DNA of 64,000 nt, from assembly GCF_002127325.2 (NCBI RefSeq), contig NC_035438.2:90396385-90460384 (forward strand). The letters are read 5' to 3'. Below the pieces are notes generated by a model. That model worked only from the letters and a program-made list of their open reading frames with translations, searched no databases and was not told where the DNA came from. Within the stretch, counting starts at the first letter, position 1. Each line of letters starts with the position of its first letter. The DNA is from Helianthus annuus. Lineage: Eukaryota; Streptophyta; Magnoliopsida; Asterales; Asteraceae. The translations under genes and the position numbers were made by a program. Positions 21,762 through 33,308 of the stretch are shown here, one piece after another.

Positions 21762-22976
21762 TCAAAGTAATTTGATTACTAGGGGAATATAACAACTTTT
21801 GGGAACTATTTGTAACACATTTTGGTTAAACGTGGAACCTTTTAAGGTTTTTGCCATTCTAATGGCGGGGAAGCTTTTTGCCTTGCGGACCTGCCAGCTT
21901 GTATGATCCCCCTTTGTGGGCTTTAAGGATAGTGTATGGCCCTTCCTACTTAGGGCTAAGCTTTCCTTGGCTTTCTTTCTTGTAGGCCTCATTATTTCGA
22001 AGCACAAGGTCCCAGGCTTGAAGCGTTCATGCTTCACCTGTGTATTGTGATACAATTCCATGTTTTGCTTGTACCTTGCTTTTTGTATGGCTGCTTGATC
22101 ACGAGCCTATTCGAGTAGTTCCAAATTCAACATTGTCTCTTTCTTATTTGGCTTGAGGACGATGTTAATTGTTCTTTGTGTTGTTGCACCGATTTCAGCT
22201 GGGATTACAGCCTTTGATCCAGACACTAGGCTGTAGGGTGTTTTTTCTTTTTGGCTGGTTTTCTTGGTTGTTCGAATTTCCAATAGCACATTGGGAAGCT
22301 ATTCGAGCCAGTTGTTGTCGTATCTTCCCAATCGAGATTTAATCCATTCAACAATGTTGTGGTTTGTCCTATCAACCTGGGCATTGGATTGTGGGTAAGT
22401 TACCGAGCTGAATACTTAAGTTATTCTGAACTCCTTGCACCAGGAGCTAGAAGGTTTCTCGGCAAACTATTTCCCGTTATCCATGACTAGTACCCCTGGG
22501 AGCCCAAAACGATAGATTATGCTTTCAAAATCAATGACATGTTTCCCTGAGATTTTTGCCAATGGTTTTACTTCTGGTCAGTTGGTGAAGTAATTCACGG
22601 CTACCAATAAGAGCTTAACTCCTCATTTGGCTAGTGGGGATGGACCAACGATGTTTATTCCCTACTTGTGAAATGGCCAAGCCGAGGAGATGGGAACGGG
22701 GTCATGTTTGGGGCTTTTGGGTACCGTAGCATGTAACTAACAAGCTTCATACTTTCGCAGTTGTTCGAAGGTATCTCGATGCATGGAAGGCCAAAAGTTT
22801 CCGAGGTTCATCAACTTTGACACTGCTGATTTTGGGCCACAATGAGCTCCACATATCCCTTCGTGAACCTCTTTGATCAGATATTGGCTTTGTTTTGGGC
22901 CAACGCATCGAAGTAGTGGTGCAAGGTATCCTTTTTTGTAAAGGATATCTCCTTGTAACACATATTGCCTTGACAT
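21762..22976 (-). pseudogene. Tat integrase remnant
   Basis: From 22976 down: the N-terminal zinc-binding region (LYKKGYLAPLLRCVGP, HEGICGAHCGPKSA, with His and Cys pairs), then a degraded catalytic core. Next come the late-core blocks PYSLVSGSKAVIPAEIG (22289-22107) and a C-terminal block YHNTQVKHERFKPGTL (22061-21762). The pieces lie in different frames with internal stops, so no active integrase could be made. The order behind RT and RNase H fits Ty3/gypsy. Confidence 0.82.
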
Positions 22977-23291
22977 GATGCGAACCCTTTTAGCCTCGGT
23001 CTGGTCATTAGGTAATTCACCATTTTGAGGAACCTTTCAATGGGAGTCATCCAATTTGGCCCTTTTTTAGTGATCACATCTTGAACCTCAAGTTTTTGGA
23101 TAGATGAGGTTTTTAATACCCCAACTAGTACCTTCTTGGTGAGGTGGGTAAACGTAAGAGATGCAAGCTTGCTAAGTGCATCAACTCTCTTGTTTTGAGA
23201 TCTTGGAATTTATTTGATGGTACACGTTTGAAATGCGTTCATTGATTTCTCTCAGTATTTATTCATGTTGGGTTCTTTTTCTAGGCTGCTG

Positions 23292-23726
23292 TTATTGTCT
23301 TGGCTTGAGAGAGTTTGTGAGGACTTGAAGCTTTTGAACCCCTGTTTCTTTGGCTATGTAGTTGTCACTTACTTGGTATGAAACAAGCAACGAGTCTGTG
23401 AAGACTTGAAGCCTTTTGACACCCATATTTTTTGCAAGCTTGAGCCCGGTAATCAATGCTTCATACTCAGCTTCGTTGTTTGTAGTCTGAAATTCAAGAC
23501 GAAAGGCATACATGAATTCCAATATGTTAGGATCAATTAGAACTAGCCTTGCTCCTGACCCTTCAATGCTAGAAGCTTCGTCGGTAAAGAGCTTCCAAGT
23601 ATGGGGGTCGGAGGGTTCAGTGGAGACTGTATTGACTTCCGTTGTGACTTCTTTAGGGACTTCTATGATGAAGTCAGTTGAGACTTGGCCTTTGATAGCT
23701 TTTCTCGGGACATAGGTGATTTTCAA
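23292..23726 (-). pseudogene. Second (archaeal-type) RNase H of the Tat element
   Basis: The 144-codon open stretch reads WKLFTDEASSIEGSGARLVL (first Asp), then NNEAEYEALITGLKLAKNMG (catalytic Glu) and LQVFTDSLLVSYQV (third acidic residue). This additional RNase H, separate from the one fused to RT, is the hallmark of the Tat lineage. A small tandem duplication of the LQV(F/L)T(D/N)S block ends the frame early. Confidence 0.85.
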
Positions 23727-23742
23727 GCAAATTCCTAATAGG

Positions 23743-24003
23743 TTAGTCAGTGACCACTTGTATCAGTTGTGACTGAAAGTACCTTCGAAGCCTTCTAGCC
23801 GTTTGGACTAGGGCTAGAGCAAGTTTTTCCAAAGAAGAATATTTGATTTCTGCTAATTTTGAAGTTTTGAAAAAGTAAACAGGTATCTGAACATTGTTTC
23901 GTTCAACGATCAGAGCCGTATTTATGGTATTTTCAGCAATCGAAAGGTAGATAGAGGTTGTTCCTCCTATTTCCGGAGCCAAAATAGCTGGGAGTGAAGC
24001 CAA
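23743..24003 (-). pseudogene. RT-associated RNase H of the Tat element
   Basis: An open stretch with LYLSIAENTINTALIVER-like sequence, PVYFFKTSKLAEIKYSSLEK and ALALVQTARRLRRYFQ. These match the connection/RNase H part of gypsy RT, including the YSSLEK block. It is separated from the second RNase H by only 16 bases, but the two are in different frames. Confidence 0.83.
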
Positions 24004-24049
24004 GTGTTGCTTCCTTTGGTTGAAGGCTTCCTTTTGAGGTAAAACGCTT

Positions 24050-25050
24050 CAAAGCTGTAAGCTTTCCATCGAAGTCTTTCTTGTTAGCACATCCCTTGAG
24101 GGTTGGCTTTTATGCTTTGTTTCCCCATGATATGCCCTACAAACGAGCACTTGACTGGATTAAGCTTCATGTTGATCTTTCTCGAGTTTTGGAAGGTTTC
24201 TTGTATGTTATCGAGCATTTGGTATTCCGTTTTGCTCTTGATCATCAAATTGTTAACATAAGCTTTAATGTTCTTGCCGATTTATCCGGCAAACGCTTTG
24301 TAAACTAGACGTTGATAAGTGGCACCTGCATTTCCAAAAGGCTTTTTTTTATAGCAAGATATACTTTTATCAGTGTGGAATGTGGTTTTTCCTTCATATT
24401 CATTTTTCATTAGGATCTGTTGGTAACCCTTTTAGGCGTCAAGAAAACACTTTGAACGAGAAGCATGTGAGTGAGTTATCGTTGAGGTCTATCTGGGGCA
24501 GCGGGTAGCAATCCTTTGGGCATGCTTTGTTCAAGTCTATAAAATCGATACACATTCTCCAAGACTTTTCGGGTTTTTAAACCATTACCGGATTGGATAC
24601 CCATGATTGATACATGACCTCTCGAAGGACTAGAACAAGCTTTTGCATCTCTTGGCGTTATACAAGGCTTCTTTTAGGGGTTTGACTCCGTTTCTTTTGT
24701 ATAATGGGCTTAACATCAGGTGGGATCCATAACTCATGTTTCAACAATGCTACGAGGGATGCCGGTCATATCTTCGGGGCATTAAGCAAATACATAGTGC
24801 AAGAGCAGCTTTTAAAGGGAGAGGGTTTCATTGGAAAGGTTAGCGTTTACCCTTATCCCCTGTTGAGGATATTTTGGGTTTATGTCCAACCCTTGTATAT
24901 CGTCTTGAGCTTTCCCCTACAACCACAAAAGCTTCTTGGGTAGGTTGAAGGGTTGCTATCCCTTTTCAATGAGAAACTTCACAGCGCCTTGGCCAACTGA
25001 AACTGTCATTCCGAATACACTTTGCCATGGCCTTCCTTTGATGATATTAT
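24050..25050 (-). pseudogene. Tat reverse transcriptase, heavily decayed
   Basis: Only fragments remain in frame, spread over several frames with stops. Around 24246-24260 (minus) the active-site box reads Y-V-N-N-L in place of the usual Y-V-D-D-M, so both catalytic aspartates are lost. Downstream, a KCSFVGHIMG-like block (about 24130) matches the RT thumb region. Its position between gag and RNase H supports the call. Confidence 0.7.
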
Positions 25051-25399
25051 TGTTGGAAGGGGATATTGATCACCGCAAAAGTGAGTTGTTCGGTTCGTCC
25101 CTTTGTTCTTTCGCTGAACAAACATTAAGGGTTATTTGGCCTAAAGGCTTGATAAATATGTCTGCGATACCTTCGATGGAGTATTCAGACTGTTGAAGCT
25201 TTGAACGCTCATCGTCGCTGAGAGGGTTAAAGCGTTTCAAGCTTTTCATCAGCTGAGAGGGTTAAAGCATTTCTCAAGCATGATTTTGGTGGTTGCTTCA
25301 ATGTCAATGTAAGCCTTTTGTGTCTTGATGGTTCCTATGTTGGATTCCATCACCAGAGGGTTTGAAAGCAACTCTCCTTTCGATGGTGGGAAGCAATCA

Positions 25400-27310
25400 T
25401 ATTGACGTTCCTATGCCTTGAAATGATGGCCTTTGTGGGAAGCTTTGTTTTCAAGGTCGACCATGTTCACTTCCTACTTTTTTTTTCAACCATTTTGTCC
25501 TTGACCCCTTTAACCAAGTGGGCCAGTTCGGACTTGACGGCTTTTTCGATCCTCTTTTTGGGTTGGAAGCAATTATTGGTATGGTGACCTTTCTATTCGT
25601 GAAACTCACAATACTGGTTTAATTTTTCCAATCTTTTGTTTTTCGGCAAAGGTTGAGGAGGTCAGAAGCTGCGTTTTACCTCTTCGTTTACCAAGATCTC
25701 TTATGTAGCCTTGGTTAAGGCTGTAAAGTTTATGGTTTTTTCTTGGCTTGGAGGGTTCCGGCCTTCTGGAATCCGAACATTTGAACCGTTTGTCATAAGA
25801 GCCATACTGGAAGCTCCAGTTAAGAGTTCTCTTTTTTTTTTCTTTGATGTCTACAGCTTATTCTCCTCGAATGTGGGCTTCAGCCCTTTCGAGTGTTTCT
25901 TTAAGGGTTTTGGGCAGGCATTTATTGAAGTCTGTTGTGAGATATTTGGAATTTATAACATTCATTAACCCTGCAACCCTAATCTTTTCATCGTTGTAAG
26001 TTAAACCTTCCTTCTTGTAACTTTCGATGAAGTCTCTGAGGTTTTCATCATCACGTTGTTTGATCTGGAAGATTATCGTGGCGTTCTTGACATACCTATG
26101 TTTTTATAGGGAACTTTTGCTAAGATCGTCAAAGGCCTGAACACTTCGTCCAGGAAGGTCATTGAACCATATGCGCGAAGACCCTTCAAGGGTTTGCCTG
26201 AACATGAGACAACATTCGGAGTTGGGTCATTTTTCAATTCTTGCAGTTCCGACGAAGATTTGGAGGTAGTCTTCAGTATCGTGATGGCATCTTTATCTGG
26301 GTTTGAAACTCGTACTCAACAATATGTTGGGAGAAGCAAGATAAGTCATTGGGCTTGTAAGGTTTTGAGAGGTATTTTACTACCCTTGAAGCTGGGTTAC
26401 CGCTTGAGGTACCCTGGTAAGTGGTTGGCACTTGGTTGATGAAGTTAAGGTTAAAGCCTTGAAGGCTTTCTGTGTCATCATCCAGCTTTTACGTGCTGCA
26501 AAGGAAATTATGCCATCATCCGTGTCACCAGCTAGGTCATAAGGTTAGAGCCTTAAAGGCTTTCTGATGGTAATCATAAAAGATGTTATCATCTGTGTCA
26601 TCAGCTGGGTCATAAGGTTAAAGCCTTGAAGGCTTTCTGATGGTACTGTATAAGGCATTTCCATGGATGTGCTCATGACCGTATCTCAAGCCAAAGACAG
26701 GGTGGCCACGAAGTAGCAATGGGAGGAGGAACACCTGAAGCTGGTGACTGCCATAATTGATCAAGAGTGGTTACTTGCTCAATAGGTGCACTGGCTGTAA
26801 CGGGTTGGGAGGTAAATAAGGGAAAAACGGTTGGACTAGGCCTCCCCAAAAGCTAAAGGGCTTGAGTGGTTGGTCTGTCACACTAGGGCCAGCTTTAATG
26901 TAAGATGTGGCTGAACGTGAGCTGCTAAAAGGAAGAGATGAAGGGCCAGGTGATAATAAGGGTTCAGACTCCTCATAATTTAGTCATATTCTTACCCTTT
27001 TCTTCCTTTCTAGGCTCACATGCTAGTTGAGAAAAGATCTCAGTTATAAGAAATTTCTAGATACTCCCTCGGGTGTTAGATCTATGCGTTCCGGTGTACG
27101 CATTACACCGATTTGAGGAGATGCAACCCCTGATCGAGATGGGGTTGGTGTTTGAAAAGAAGTGAATTCCGGGAACATAGTTCCCGGTGGAGTACTTCCG
27201 GGAGTAGAAAGAAATGTAGATTTGACCGGTGAGATCCGACCAGAATTTGATGTTTAATCGGTGTTGTTAGGCACCTGATTTACCTGACCGAGAGACTCGC
27301 TTTCAGACAT
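25400..27310 (-). pseudogene. gag: Tat gag remnant
   Basis: A likely start is ATG at 27310-27308 (MSESESLGQVNQVP), 61 bases from the primer site region. Further on, frames with stops contain a capsid-like block (LRDFIESYKKEGL and VINSKYLTTDFNK, about 26050-25900) and a finger-like YCEFHE-KGHHTNNCF near 25600, typical of Tat gag proteins. Between about 26440 and 26650 a segment containing GGTTAAAGCCTTGAAGGC is repeated three times. Nothing here could make an intact protein. Confidence 0.65.
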
Positions 27311-27370
27311 GATGTAAAGAGAAAATGGAGCTACACAACTGGTCTTTAAGATAAAGTAAGCGGCGTAGCC

Positions 27371-27388
27371 CCACGGTGGGCGCCAACT
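27371..27388 (-). other. Primer binding site of the Tat element
   Basis: The minus strand reads TGGCGCCCACCGTGGGGC after a two-base gap from the 5' LTR. It differs from the initiator-Met site of the other elements here and is of the type seen in Tat/Athila-like elements; I do not assign the tRNA. Confidence 0.75.
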
Positions 27389-27993
27389 TGTAGCGATATC
27401 TCTGGGGTAAAAGGGTTCAGGGGTTCGATTAGCCTAACGCAGGTCGTGGGGTCCCCCCACGTTTGCAAGACGTGGAGAGAGATTCACTAGTATTGTTTTT
27501 ATCTTCCTTAGATCTTGAGCTGATTAGAAATCAGCCCAGAAAGCGATCGTTGGAGAAGATGAATTATTTAGTGTGAAGAAGAGAAGCAAGCATGAAGCTA
27601 GTTCTCAAGAGGGAGAAGGAGAATCAGAGAGTTAGAGTGACATCTGCTGATCCTGGAGTGAATGGCATGGTGGAATGGCCTGCATTTTATAGGGGAAGGT
27701 GTTTCTCAAAGGAGAAACCCGTGACTAGTGAATCTGTTCTTGCAGTGAGGGGTTTGCCCATTTTGGGGGTTGAAGGGTTTGGACCTGCGGACAAAAGGGT
27801 GTGCTCTCCAACATGTTCTGGTTGCGGCTGGGCAGAAGGTTTCACACGTTAAGTGTTGATGTGACCGGACACTGTGCTTGTCCTTTTTACTGTTCATGAC
27901 CGTTGGACCATTTTCGAACCTTTTAACCTTTTAACCTTTTAAGCTGTTGTGTCTCTAATCAGTTTATTAAGGTTTGAGCTACCCCCGTCATCA
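27389..27993 (-). repeat. 5' LTR of the Tat element
   Basis: 605 bp, about seven substitutions by eye against 11163-11767 (roughly 1.2%). It is followed by CATAC, the presumed target duplication. Confidence 0.93.
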
Positions 27994-28339
27994 CATACAT
28001 ATATAGATACATACATATGTATCGATACATGTCAATTTGTATGCCCGTGAAACAAATGATTGGCAAGTTAGAATAATCCACTTTTTATAATTTACATATT
28101 GCGACTCGTTTACCAAAAATAAAAGATATATGTAATAGATTCAAGTACTTACTTTTTATATTCACATATCTTCTAAAAGTTTCTTTTCCTCTTCCACATA
28201 AATTTTGATACGTTAACAAGGTTTGAGAATATATGCTTTATAGTAATAAACTCATTATTCATGTACTATTACGAGAGTATTAAAATATCATTTGGCTTGT
28301 TATCATATATGTAGCTTTGTTCTAATAAAATCATTGATT

Positions 28340-28460
28340 TTTTTTTTTTGAACTGCGAATTTCTTTTATTATTGTCGTTTGTAGGAATTGAAACCAAGAC
28401 ATCTCTCTCACAAGGTCTTTAAAAGTTTTGGCTTTGCCAATGAACCATCACCCTACTAGT
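28340..28460 (-). mobile_element. tRNA-derived SINE with a perfect 15-bp target duplication
   Basis: Flanked by identical ATAAAATCATTGATT at 28325-28339 and 28461-28475. On the minus strand: A-box-like TGGTTCATTGG (28447-28437), B-box-like GGTTTCAATTCC (28395-28384), and a poly-A tail at the 28340 end. Size (121 bp), pol III boxes, tail and long target duplication together fit a plant SINE mobilised by LINE machinery. Confidence 0.8.
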
Positions 28461-28475
28461 ATAAAATCATTGATT

Positions 28476-28974
28476 TATAATAGAAAAGCAACTTATTTTC
28501 TGTATCACATAACAAGATACTTTGAACCCAAATTGGGTTCCAAGACACAAAATCAGCCAAAAGATTCGGGAGTGTTTCCCTGATGATAAGAATGCATGAT
28601 AAGTCTTCATAAATAAAAAAGAAGTAAATTACAAAAGTGATCCTTATAATAACCCAAAGTTTCATTTTGGTTAATTTGTAGTACATTACGCATTATACTA
28701 GAAAGTTTATTTTGGTTAGAAATGCTATAAAGTAATTTTGACCATCAATGATTAATCAAGAGTTTGTATTAAATGAATATAGTTGATAAAAAAGGAGGCA
28801 CATGAGTTTGTGTAGGGTATTCTAGTCAATCCAAAACAATAGTTTCTCAATCCTCCAATTCCCCTCGTTTTTTAAGATTACTAAATCTTTCATACGACAT
28901 TATTTTTTATACAAAGTGTACCAAAAAAACGAGTGTTTTTTAATCTTTAAAACGAGTATACTATTGCTATATTT
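28476..28974. other. No recognised feature
   Basis: AT-rich DNA without a convincing ORF. The small open frames are low-complexity. Confidence 0.5.
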
Positions 28975-29790
28975 AAAAAAAATAGAAAACCCATATGCGT
29001 AAAACGCAGTGGACAAAAAGCATAAAAATTGATTTTTTTCTAAACTGCAATTGACAAAAAAAAATACAAAGAAATGGCTTATTACAAAAAGCAATAGACA
29101 AAAAAGAAATGAGTTATTTCTAAAACGCAATAGCTGAAAAAAGCACAAAAAATGTCATTTTTGTAAAACACGATGGCCTAAAAACACAAAGAAATGTCTT
29201 ATTTGTAAAACGCAATGGGCAAAAAACACAAACAATTGTCTTTTTTCTATAATGCAATGGCCAGAAAACACAAAGAAATGTCTTTTTTTTCTAAAACGCA
29301 ACGAGAAGAAAACACAAAAAATGTCTTTTTTCTAAAATGCAATGGCCAAAAAACACAAATAAATATATTTTTTTCTAAAACGCAATGGACTAAAAACAAA
29401 AATAGTCTTTTTTTTTTAAATTCAATGGACTAAAAACACACAGAAATGTGTTTTTTTTTTCCTAAAACGTAATGTAATAAAAACACAAAAGAGGTGTTTA
29501 TTTTAAAACGCAATTGACTAGAAATACAAAGAAAAGTGTTTTTTTTCTAAAACTCAATGTACTAAAAACACAAAAAAAAAATGTGTTTATTATAAAACCC
29601 AATTGACTAAAAACACCTAAAAATGTGTTTTATCTAAAACGCAATGGAATAAAAACCCATAAAATGTGTTTTACCTAAAACATAATGGACTAAAAACACA
29701 ATAAAATATGTTGTTTCTATAACGCAATGGACTGAAAATAAAAAAAAAATGTATTTTTTTCATTCCTTTGTAAAATACAATGACTAAATT
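28975..29790. repeat. Degenerate 43-bp minisatellite, about 19 copies
   Basis: A unit of 42-45 bp with core AAAACGCAATGGACTAAAAA and tail ACACAAAGAAATGT followed by a T run recurs from 28998 to about 29772. I counted 19 cores, all diverged. The peptide-like open frames through it are products of the repeat. Confidence 0.85.
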
Positions 29791-30519
29791 CAAAACCCAG
29801 GTCGTAAAAATGCAATTCAAAATTTTCTTACATAGATCGAAGCCGATTTATTCAGATTTCTTCAACGATTAACGAAATTTGAATGCTAGAAACACTTATC
29901 AGTGATCAAATCGAGCGAATCGAGTGATTCACTTCAAAATCACAGGAAAATTAAGATATTGTATGAAATTAAACTTGGTTTCTTCAAAAAGTTGAAGAAC
30001 ATGTTGATTGGGTGTTTGAATCATTGATTGGTGACGAAAATCGCACTATAATGTAGTGATTATTGAGAGAGAATGTTAAGAAAAGGTTGAAGATAATGGG
30101 TTTTGAAGTTACAGAGAGAAATGAATGAAGAAGATTGGATAAAATTGACTAAAATAGTTTTCCCTTTTATTTTTAAGTTTTGCCACATGTAATAATCATA
30201 TTGATTTCTATCCTTTCTAGACAAACTAAACTTCTTATTTGATCCTCTCCCTATGGTCCTAATTTTAGTATTAGATAGTAAAATAACCAAATACATAAGA
30301 TTTATTTTCTTGGGACGCGTTCAGAGGATTTCATCATATTTTTAAAGGTATGATGGAGATTTTTGTCTAAATAATACACAATTTTTTTTCAAGGTAGACA
30401 CCCACCACCCCACAGAAAATAGTAGATCCGCCCATGCATGTTTGAATCATATATACAGTTTCTCAAAATATATGGTTATATGTCAAATTTCACTACCAAA
30501 GGACCATCAATGATTTTTA
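29791..30519. other. No recognised gene
   Basis: AT-rich sequence after the minisatellite. It may be the unique arm of the same repeat element. No terminal inverted repeats were identified. Confidence 0.45.
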
Positions 30520-30905
30520 TGAAGCGCGAGCTCCGCTCTTCATGTTTTTAAAAAGCTTGAACTCGAGCTCGACTCTTTTAGAGCCTACTTATTTGAGTTT
30601 AAGCTCGGCTCGAGAGTAAAACACAAAGCTCTGTCTGTTTTGAGAACAACCTCAAACTAGCCAAAGTTCGGCTCGAGCTCCAATCGCCAATGTTTTCATC
30701 ATGATATTATATTATATATAAAAATCAAAAACTTTGTTTGGGCTCGTGTAGGCACGTGAGCCTAAACGAGTTTTGTATTTTAGGCTTGAGCTCGGGTTCG
30801 ATAATTAAACGAACTTTATTTTAGATTCGAGCTTAGGTTCATTAAGACTCGACATGTTCGAGCTTTTAAATGAGGTGATCACGAGTAACTCTCGAGCGTC
30901 TCGAC
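30520..30905. repeat. GAGCTCG-rich repeat, probable non-autonomous DNA transposon
   Basis: Dense GAGCTCG / CTCGAGC palindromic words through about 380 bp, without coding capacity. This composition is common in hAT-type MITEs, but terminal repeats could not be fixed. Confidence 0.45.
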
Positions 30906-31684
30906 TCTGATTACCATCATGTAATTTAATAGTATAAAATATTGAATTGAAAATTTAATAATTATAATATTAATATTTTAATTGGCATGTACAGTTCGAC
31001 ATTCTCTGACAGCTTGCCAGACTTTTTCCCTTGGTAACTTCTATTCTGAAACATCAGTGCATGAACTATTGTACTGTACTACCATTGATGCATGCTTTCC
31101 ATATCTTGACTTTTCATTTAAGCCAGAATATTTAAGCATCTAAAATATGATCCTTTTAATCAGCAAGTAATGATTGTACAAATAATTTTATTGTTTTTTT
31201 AACTCGAATAAAAGGTTCTGATTCTACCAACTTCCCCCGGATGATTCCCATTGTGTTTCTTTGGCTTCACACAATTATAAATACTAATCACTTTACACAA
31301 TGATCAAAAGTACTTTATTTTTTTATATGTTAAGACTTAAGAGAAGACTTATTACTTTTATTTATATCATTTATATAAAATGAAAAGATTAATGATAGAC
31401 GGAACGATGAGAAGATATATTGAGATGGGGTAACAAGAAGTAAATTAAGAATGTTTCCTCACTTTCTCTTCCTAGAAGTAAATATTAACCATTATATTAT
31501 GAAGATGATAATAATTATATTAAATATCATAATATTCAATGACATCGTTAAGAATAACAATTTTACTACTCTAAACAAACTTTGAGATTGAGATGAATGG
31601 ATGATGACATATACATAGATTATTACATATATCGATCATAAGCATTGTGTCCAAATTTGAAGGAACACTTGTTGTACAGAAACA
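30906..31684. other. No recognised feature
   Basis: AT-rich stretch without ORF, LTR boundary or clear repeat. Confidence 0.5.
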
Positions 31685-31693
31685 GTTAGTACC

Positions 31694-31880
31694 GCGGAGA
31701 CGTGAATTGTTGTCTGTGTGAAGATGGCGATGAAACAACTGAACACCTTCTTTGTTCGTGCAGGGTAGCGTCGATTGTCTGGTATCACATCAGGCAGTGG
31801 TGCAAGGTGAGTCCTTTTATTCTGTTTTCGTCTAAAGATATCGTAACTGCCTCCGAGTTTTGCAATCTGGATAGAGAAGT
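31694..31880 (+). pseudogene. LINE RT C-terminal zinc-binding domain (zf-RVT), first part
   Basis: Reads CCLCEDGDETTEHLLCSCRV followed by ASIVWYHIRQWC, the CX2C...HX3-4C arrangement of the zf-RVT domain found at the end of plant non-LTR retrotransposon proteins. The open frame continues into the LTR only by chance. Joining across the LTR, with one target copy removed, restores a normal LINE continuation, so the insertion occurred in a still readable frame. Confidence 0.8.
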
Positions 31881-32968
31881 TGAATGGGTATGGTTCCAAA
31901 AACCCTGCGCAAGCGCAGAGGACCATACCATAATTACACTCCAAATTCATCTCAAACAGACCTTGCGCGGCCGCGCAACGAGTCTAAGTAAGATTTTGAA
32001 AGATCAATCTTCAATAAGCATGCGCCGGAGAAAGAAAAGACATATATTTAATTAACACCCTTGCGCGGGCCCGCGCAAGGGTACAATTAAGCTTGAAGAT
32101 TTAACAACAAAAGACAAGTCTTGAAGATATCTGCGCGCATGAAATAAAGACTTGAACAAAAGGAATCTTTTTCTGTTACAACAGAATGGACACGTGGCAA
32201 ATGATCAATGGTTTACAGCTGTAGATCTTCTAGAAGGTACTAAATGTTCATCGTGCACAACCTCATTCGGTTATAACCGAATGTGACGTGGCAATATCTG
32301 GAACCTTCATCTAAGTCACAATGATGGCAACAATTTACATGCAGATCTAGATCAAGTTACTTTCCACGTGGCATCTCCCCAGCCGTGGATCAGAATCGCA
32401 ATCCATGTGCATGGATGGGGAAATAACTGCTAACGAAAAAGAAGATTCCGTTATTTCCTCCGTGATATTTTTGGCGCCAAATTTCGGCTAAAAAATACGA
32501 GAATTGAGGTACGAGTCATGCATTCACTTTTACTTACTTTCACTCTTAGGGGCTGTTTGGCTAAGCTTATTTTAGTGACTTATTTACTTATTGAGTTTTT
32601 GAAAAGTTAAAAGATGTTTGGGTTAGCTTATTATGTGAGAGGAATAAGTAAATAAGTCACTCCATTCTGACTTATTTAATTTTCCAAAAAGTCAATAAGT
32701 TATAAGTCACTCAAAAATAAGCTTAGCCAAACAACCCCTTAATACTTCATCTTCTTCTTGAGATCACAGTACTTATTCTCACGTCGGAGGGTGGTCACGG
32801 AGAGAACCCCCATTCTCCCCATGGCGAGGCTAAAAGTGTTTCTGTTTTGCAGTGATTTCCGACGAAGTAGTTCCTAGCAGTTATTGGCGAGAGGATTAAC
32901 CATTTTATGCAGAAACCCTACCCCCAGATCTGAACTGATTCCAGTCATTTAGATCTGGTGTTTCTTCA
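31881..32968. mobile_element. Solo LTR inside the LINE
   Basis: Starts TGAATGGG and ends TTCTTCA (inverted TGAA/TTCA termini). Flanks GAAGT (31876-31880) and AAAGT (32969-32973) form a 4-of-5 target duplication. The right end (GATCTGGTGTTTCTTCA) resembles the ends of gypsy Tat-type LTRs. No internal region is present, so this is the product of LTR-LTR recombination or a solo remnant. GC-rich CGCGCAAG palindromes occur at 31900, 31960 and 32060. A MITE at 32549-32738 lies in it. Confidence 0.72.
32549..32738. mobile_element. hAT-like MITE in the solo LTR
   Basis: 190 bp with near-perfect terminal inverted repeats: GGGGCTGTTTGGCTAAGCTT and, reverse-complemented from the right, GGGGTTGTTTGGCTAAGCTT, both continuing into ATTTT. 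The inside is AT-rich and partly palindromic. The target duplication is unclear. Confidence 0.85.
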
Positions 32969-32973
32969 AAAGT

Positions 32974-33232
32974 GAAAGAAGCTTTACATAGCATTATGTT
33001 CATGACAAGTTGGTGTATATGGTTAGCCAGGAACAATAAAAGGTTCTTGGAGACTCAAGTTAACCCCGGAGAGATTATCCATAATATTAAGTCCGTCGGT
33101 TTTTTATGGTATAAGAATCAGTCCAAAAATAGGTCCGTCAATTGTGAAAAAATGGTGTTGTTTCGATATAAAGTAGCTGCTAGTTTTCGGTCTTTAGGTT
33201 CTTGTGTTGAGTTTTTTTTCGTTTTGTTGTAG
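32974..33232 (+). pseudogene. LINE RT C-terminus, second part
   Basis: KEALHSIMFMTSWCIWLARN, then KRFLETQVNPGEIIHNIKSV and FLWYKNQSKN to a stop at 33230-33232, the usual ending of plant LINE ORF2 proteins (the W-C-I-W-x-x-R-N block). It follows directly on 31880 once the LTR is set aside. Confidence 0.8.
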
Positions 33233-33308
33233 TGGTTGGTCCGGCCGCCTCTGTTTTGGAGGTTGGCTTCTGTAATTAACATTTACATTTCAAAAAAAAG
33301 TAAGTACC

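Larger units (their letters stand above)
11163..27993 (-). mobile_element. Ty3/gypsy Tat-lineage element, decayed, with a nested copia
   Basis: 605-bp LTRs at both ends differ at about seven positions by eye. On the minus strand the order is 5' LTR (27993-27389), a primer site TGGCGCCCACCGTGG, gag, RT with RNase H, a second archaeal-type RNase H, integrase, an antisense ORF, a polypurine tract and the 3' LTR. RT before integrase gives Ty3/gypsy; the second RNase H plus the antisense ORF give the Tat lineage. Without the nested 7.0-kb element the copy is about 9.8 kb. All coding parts carry stops and frameshifts. Target duplication CATAC is seen at 11128-11132 and 27994-27998, but 30 extra bases separate the left copy from the LTR. 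Confidence 0.9.
31694..33299 (+). mobile_element. 5'-truncated LINE split by a solo LTR
   Basis: The 3' end of a LINE on the plus strand, ending in a short poly-A (33292-33299). Flanks GTTAGTACC (31685-31693) and GTAAGTACC (33300-33308) agree at 8 of 9 positions, a target duplication that sets both ends. The coding part is the C-terminal zinc-binding region of a plant LINE RT protein. It is interrupted by a 1088-bp solo LTR. Severe 5' truncation is usual for target-primed reverse transcription. Confidence 0.82.

Noticed and set aside
30520..30905. Possible cis-regulatory cluster of GAGCTCG palindromes
   Set aside because: The composition matches common non-autonomous DNA transposons; nothing ties it to a gene.
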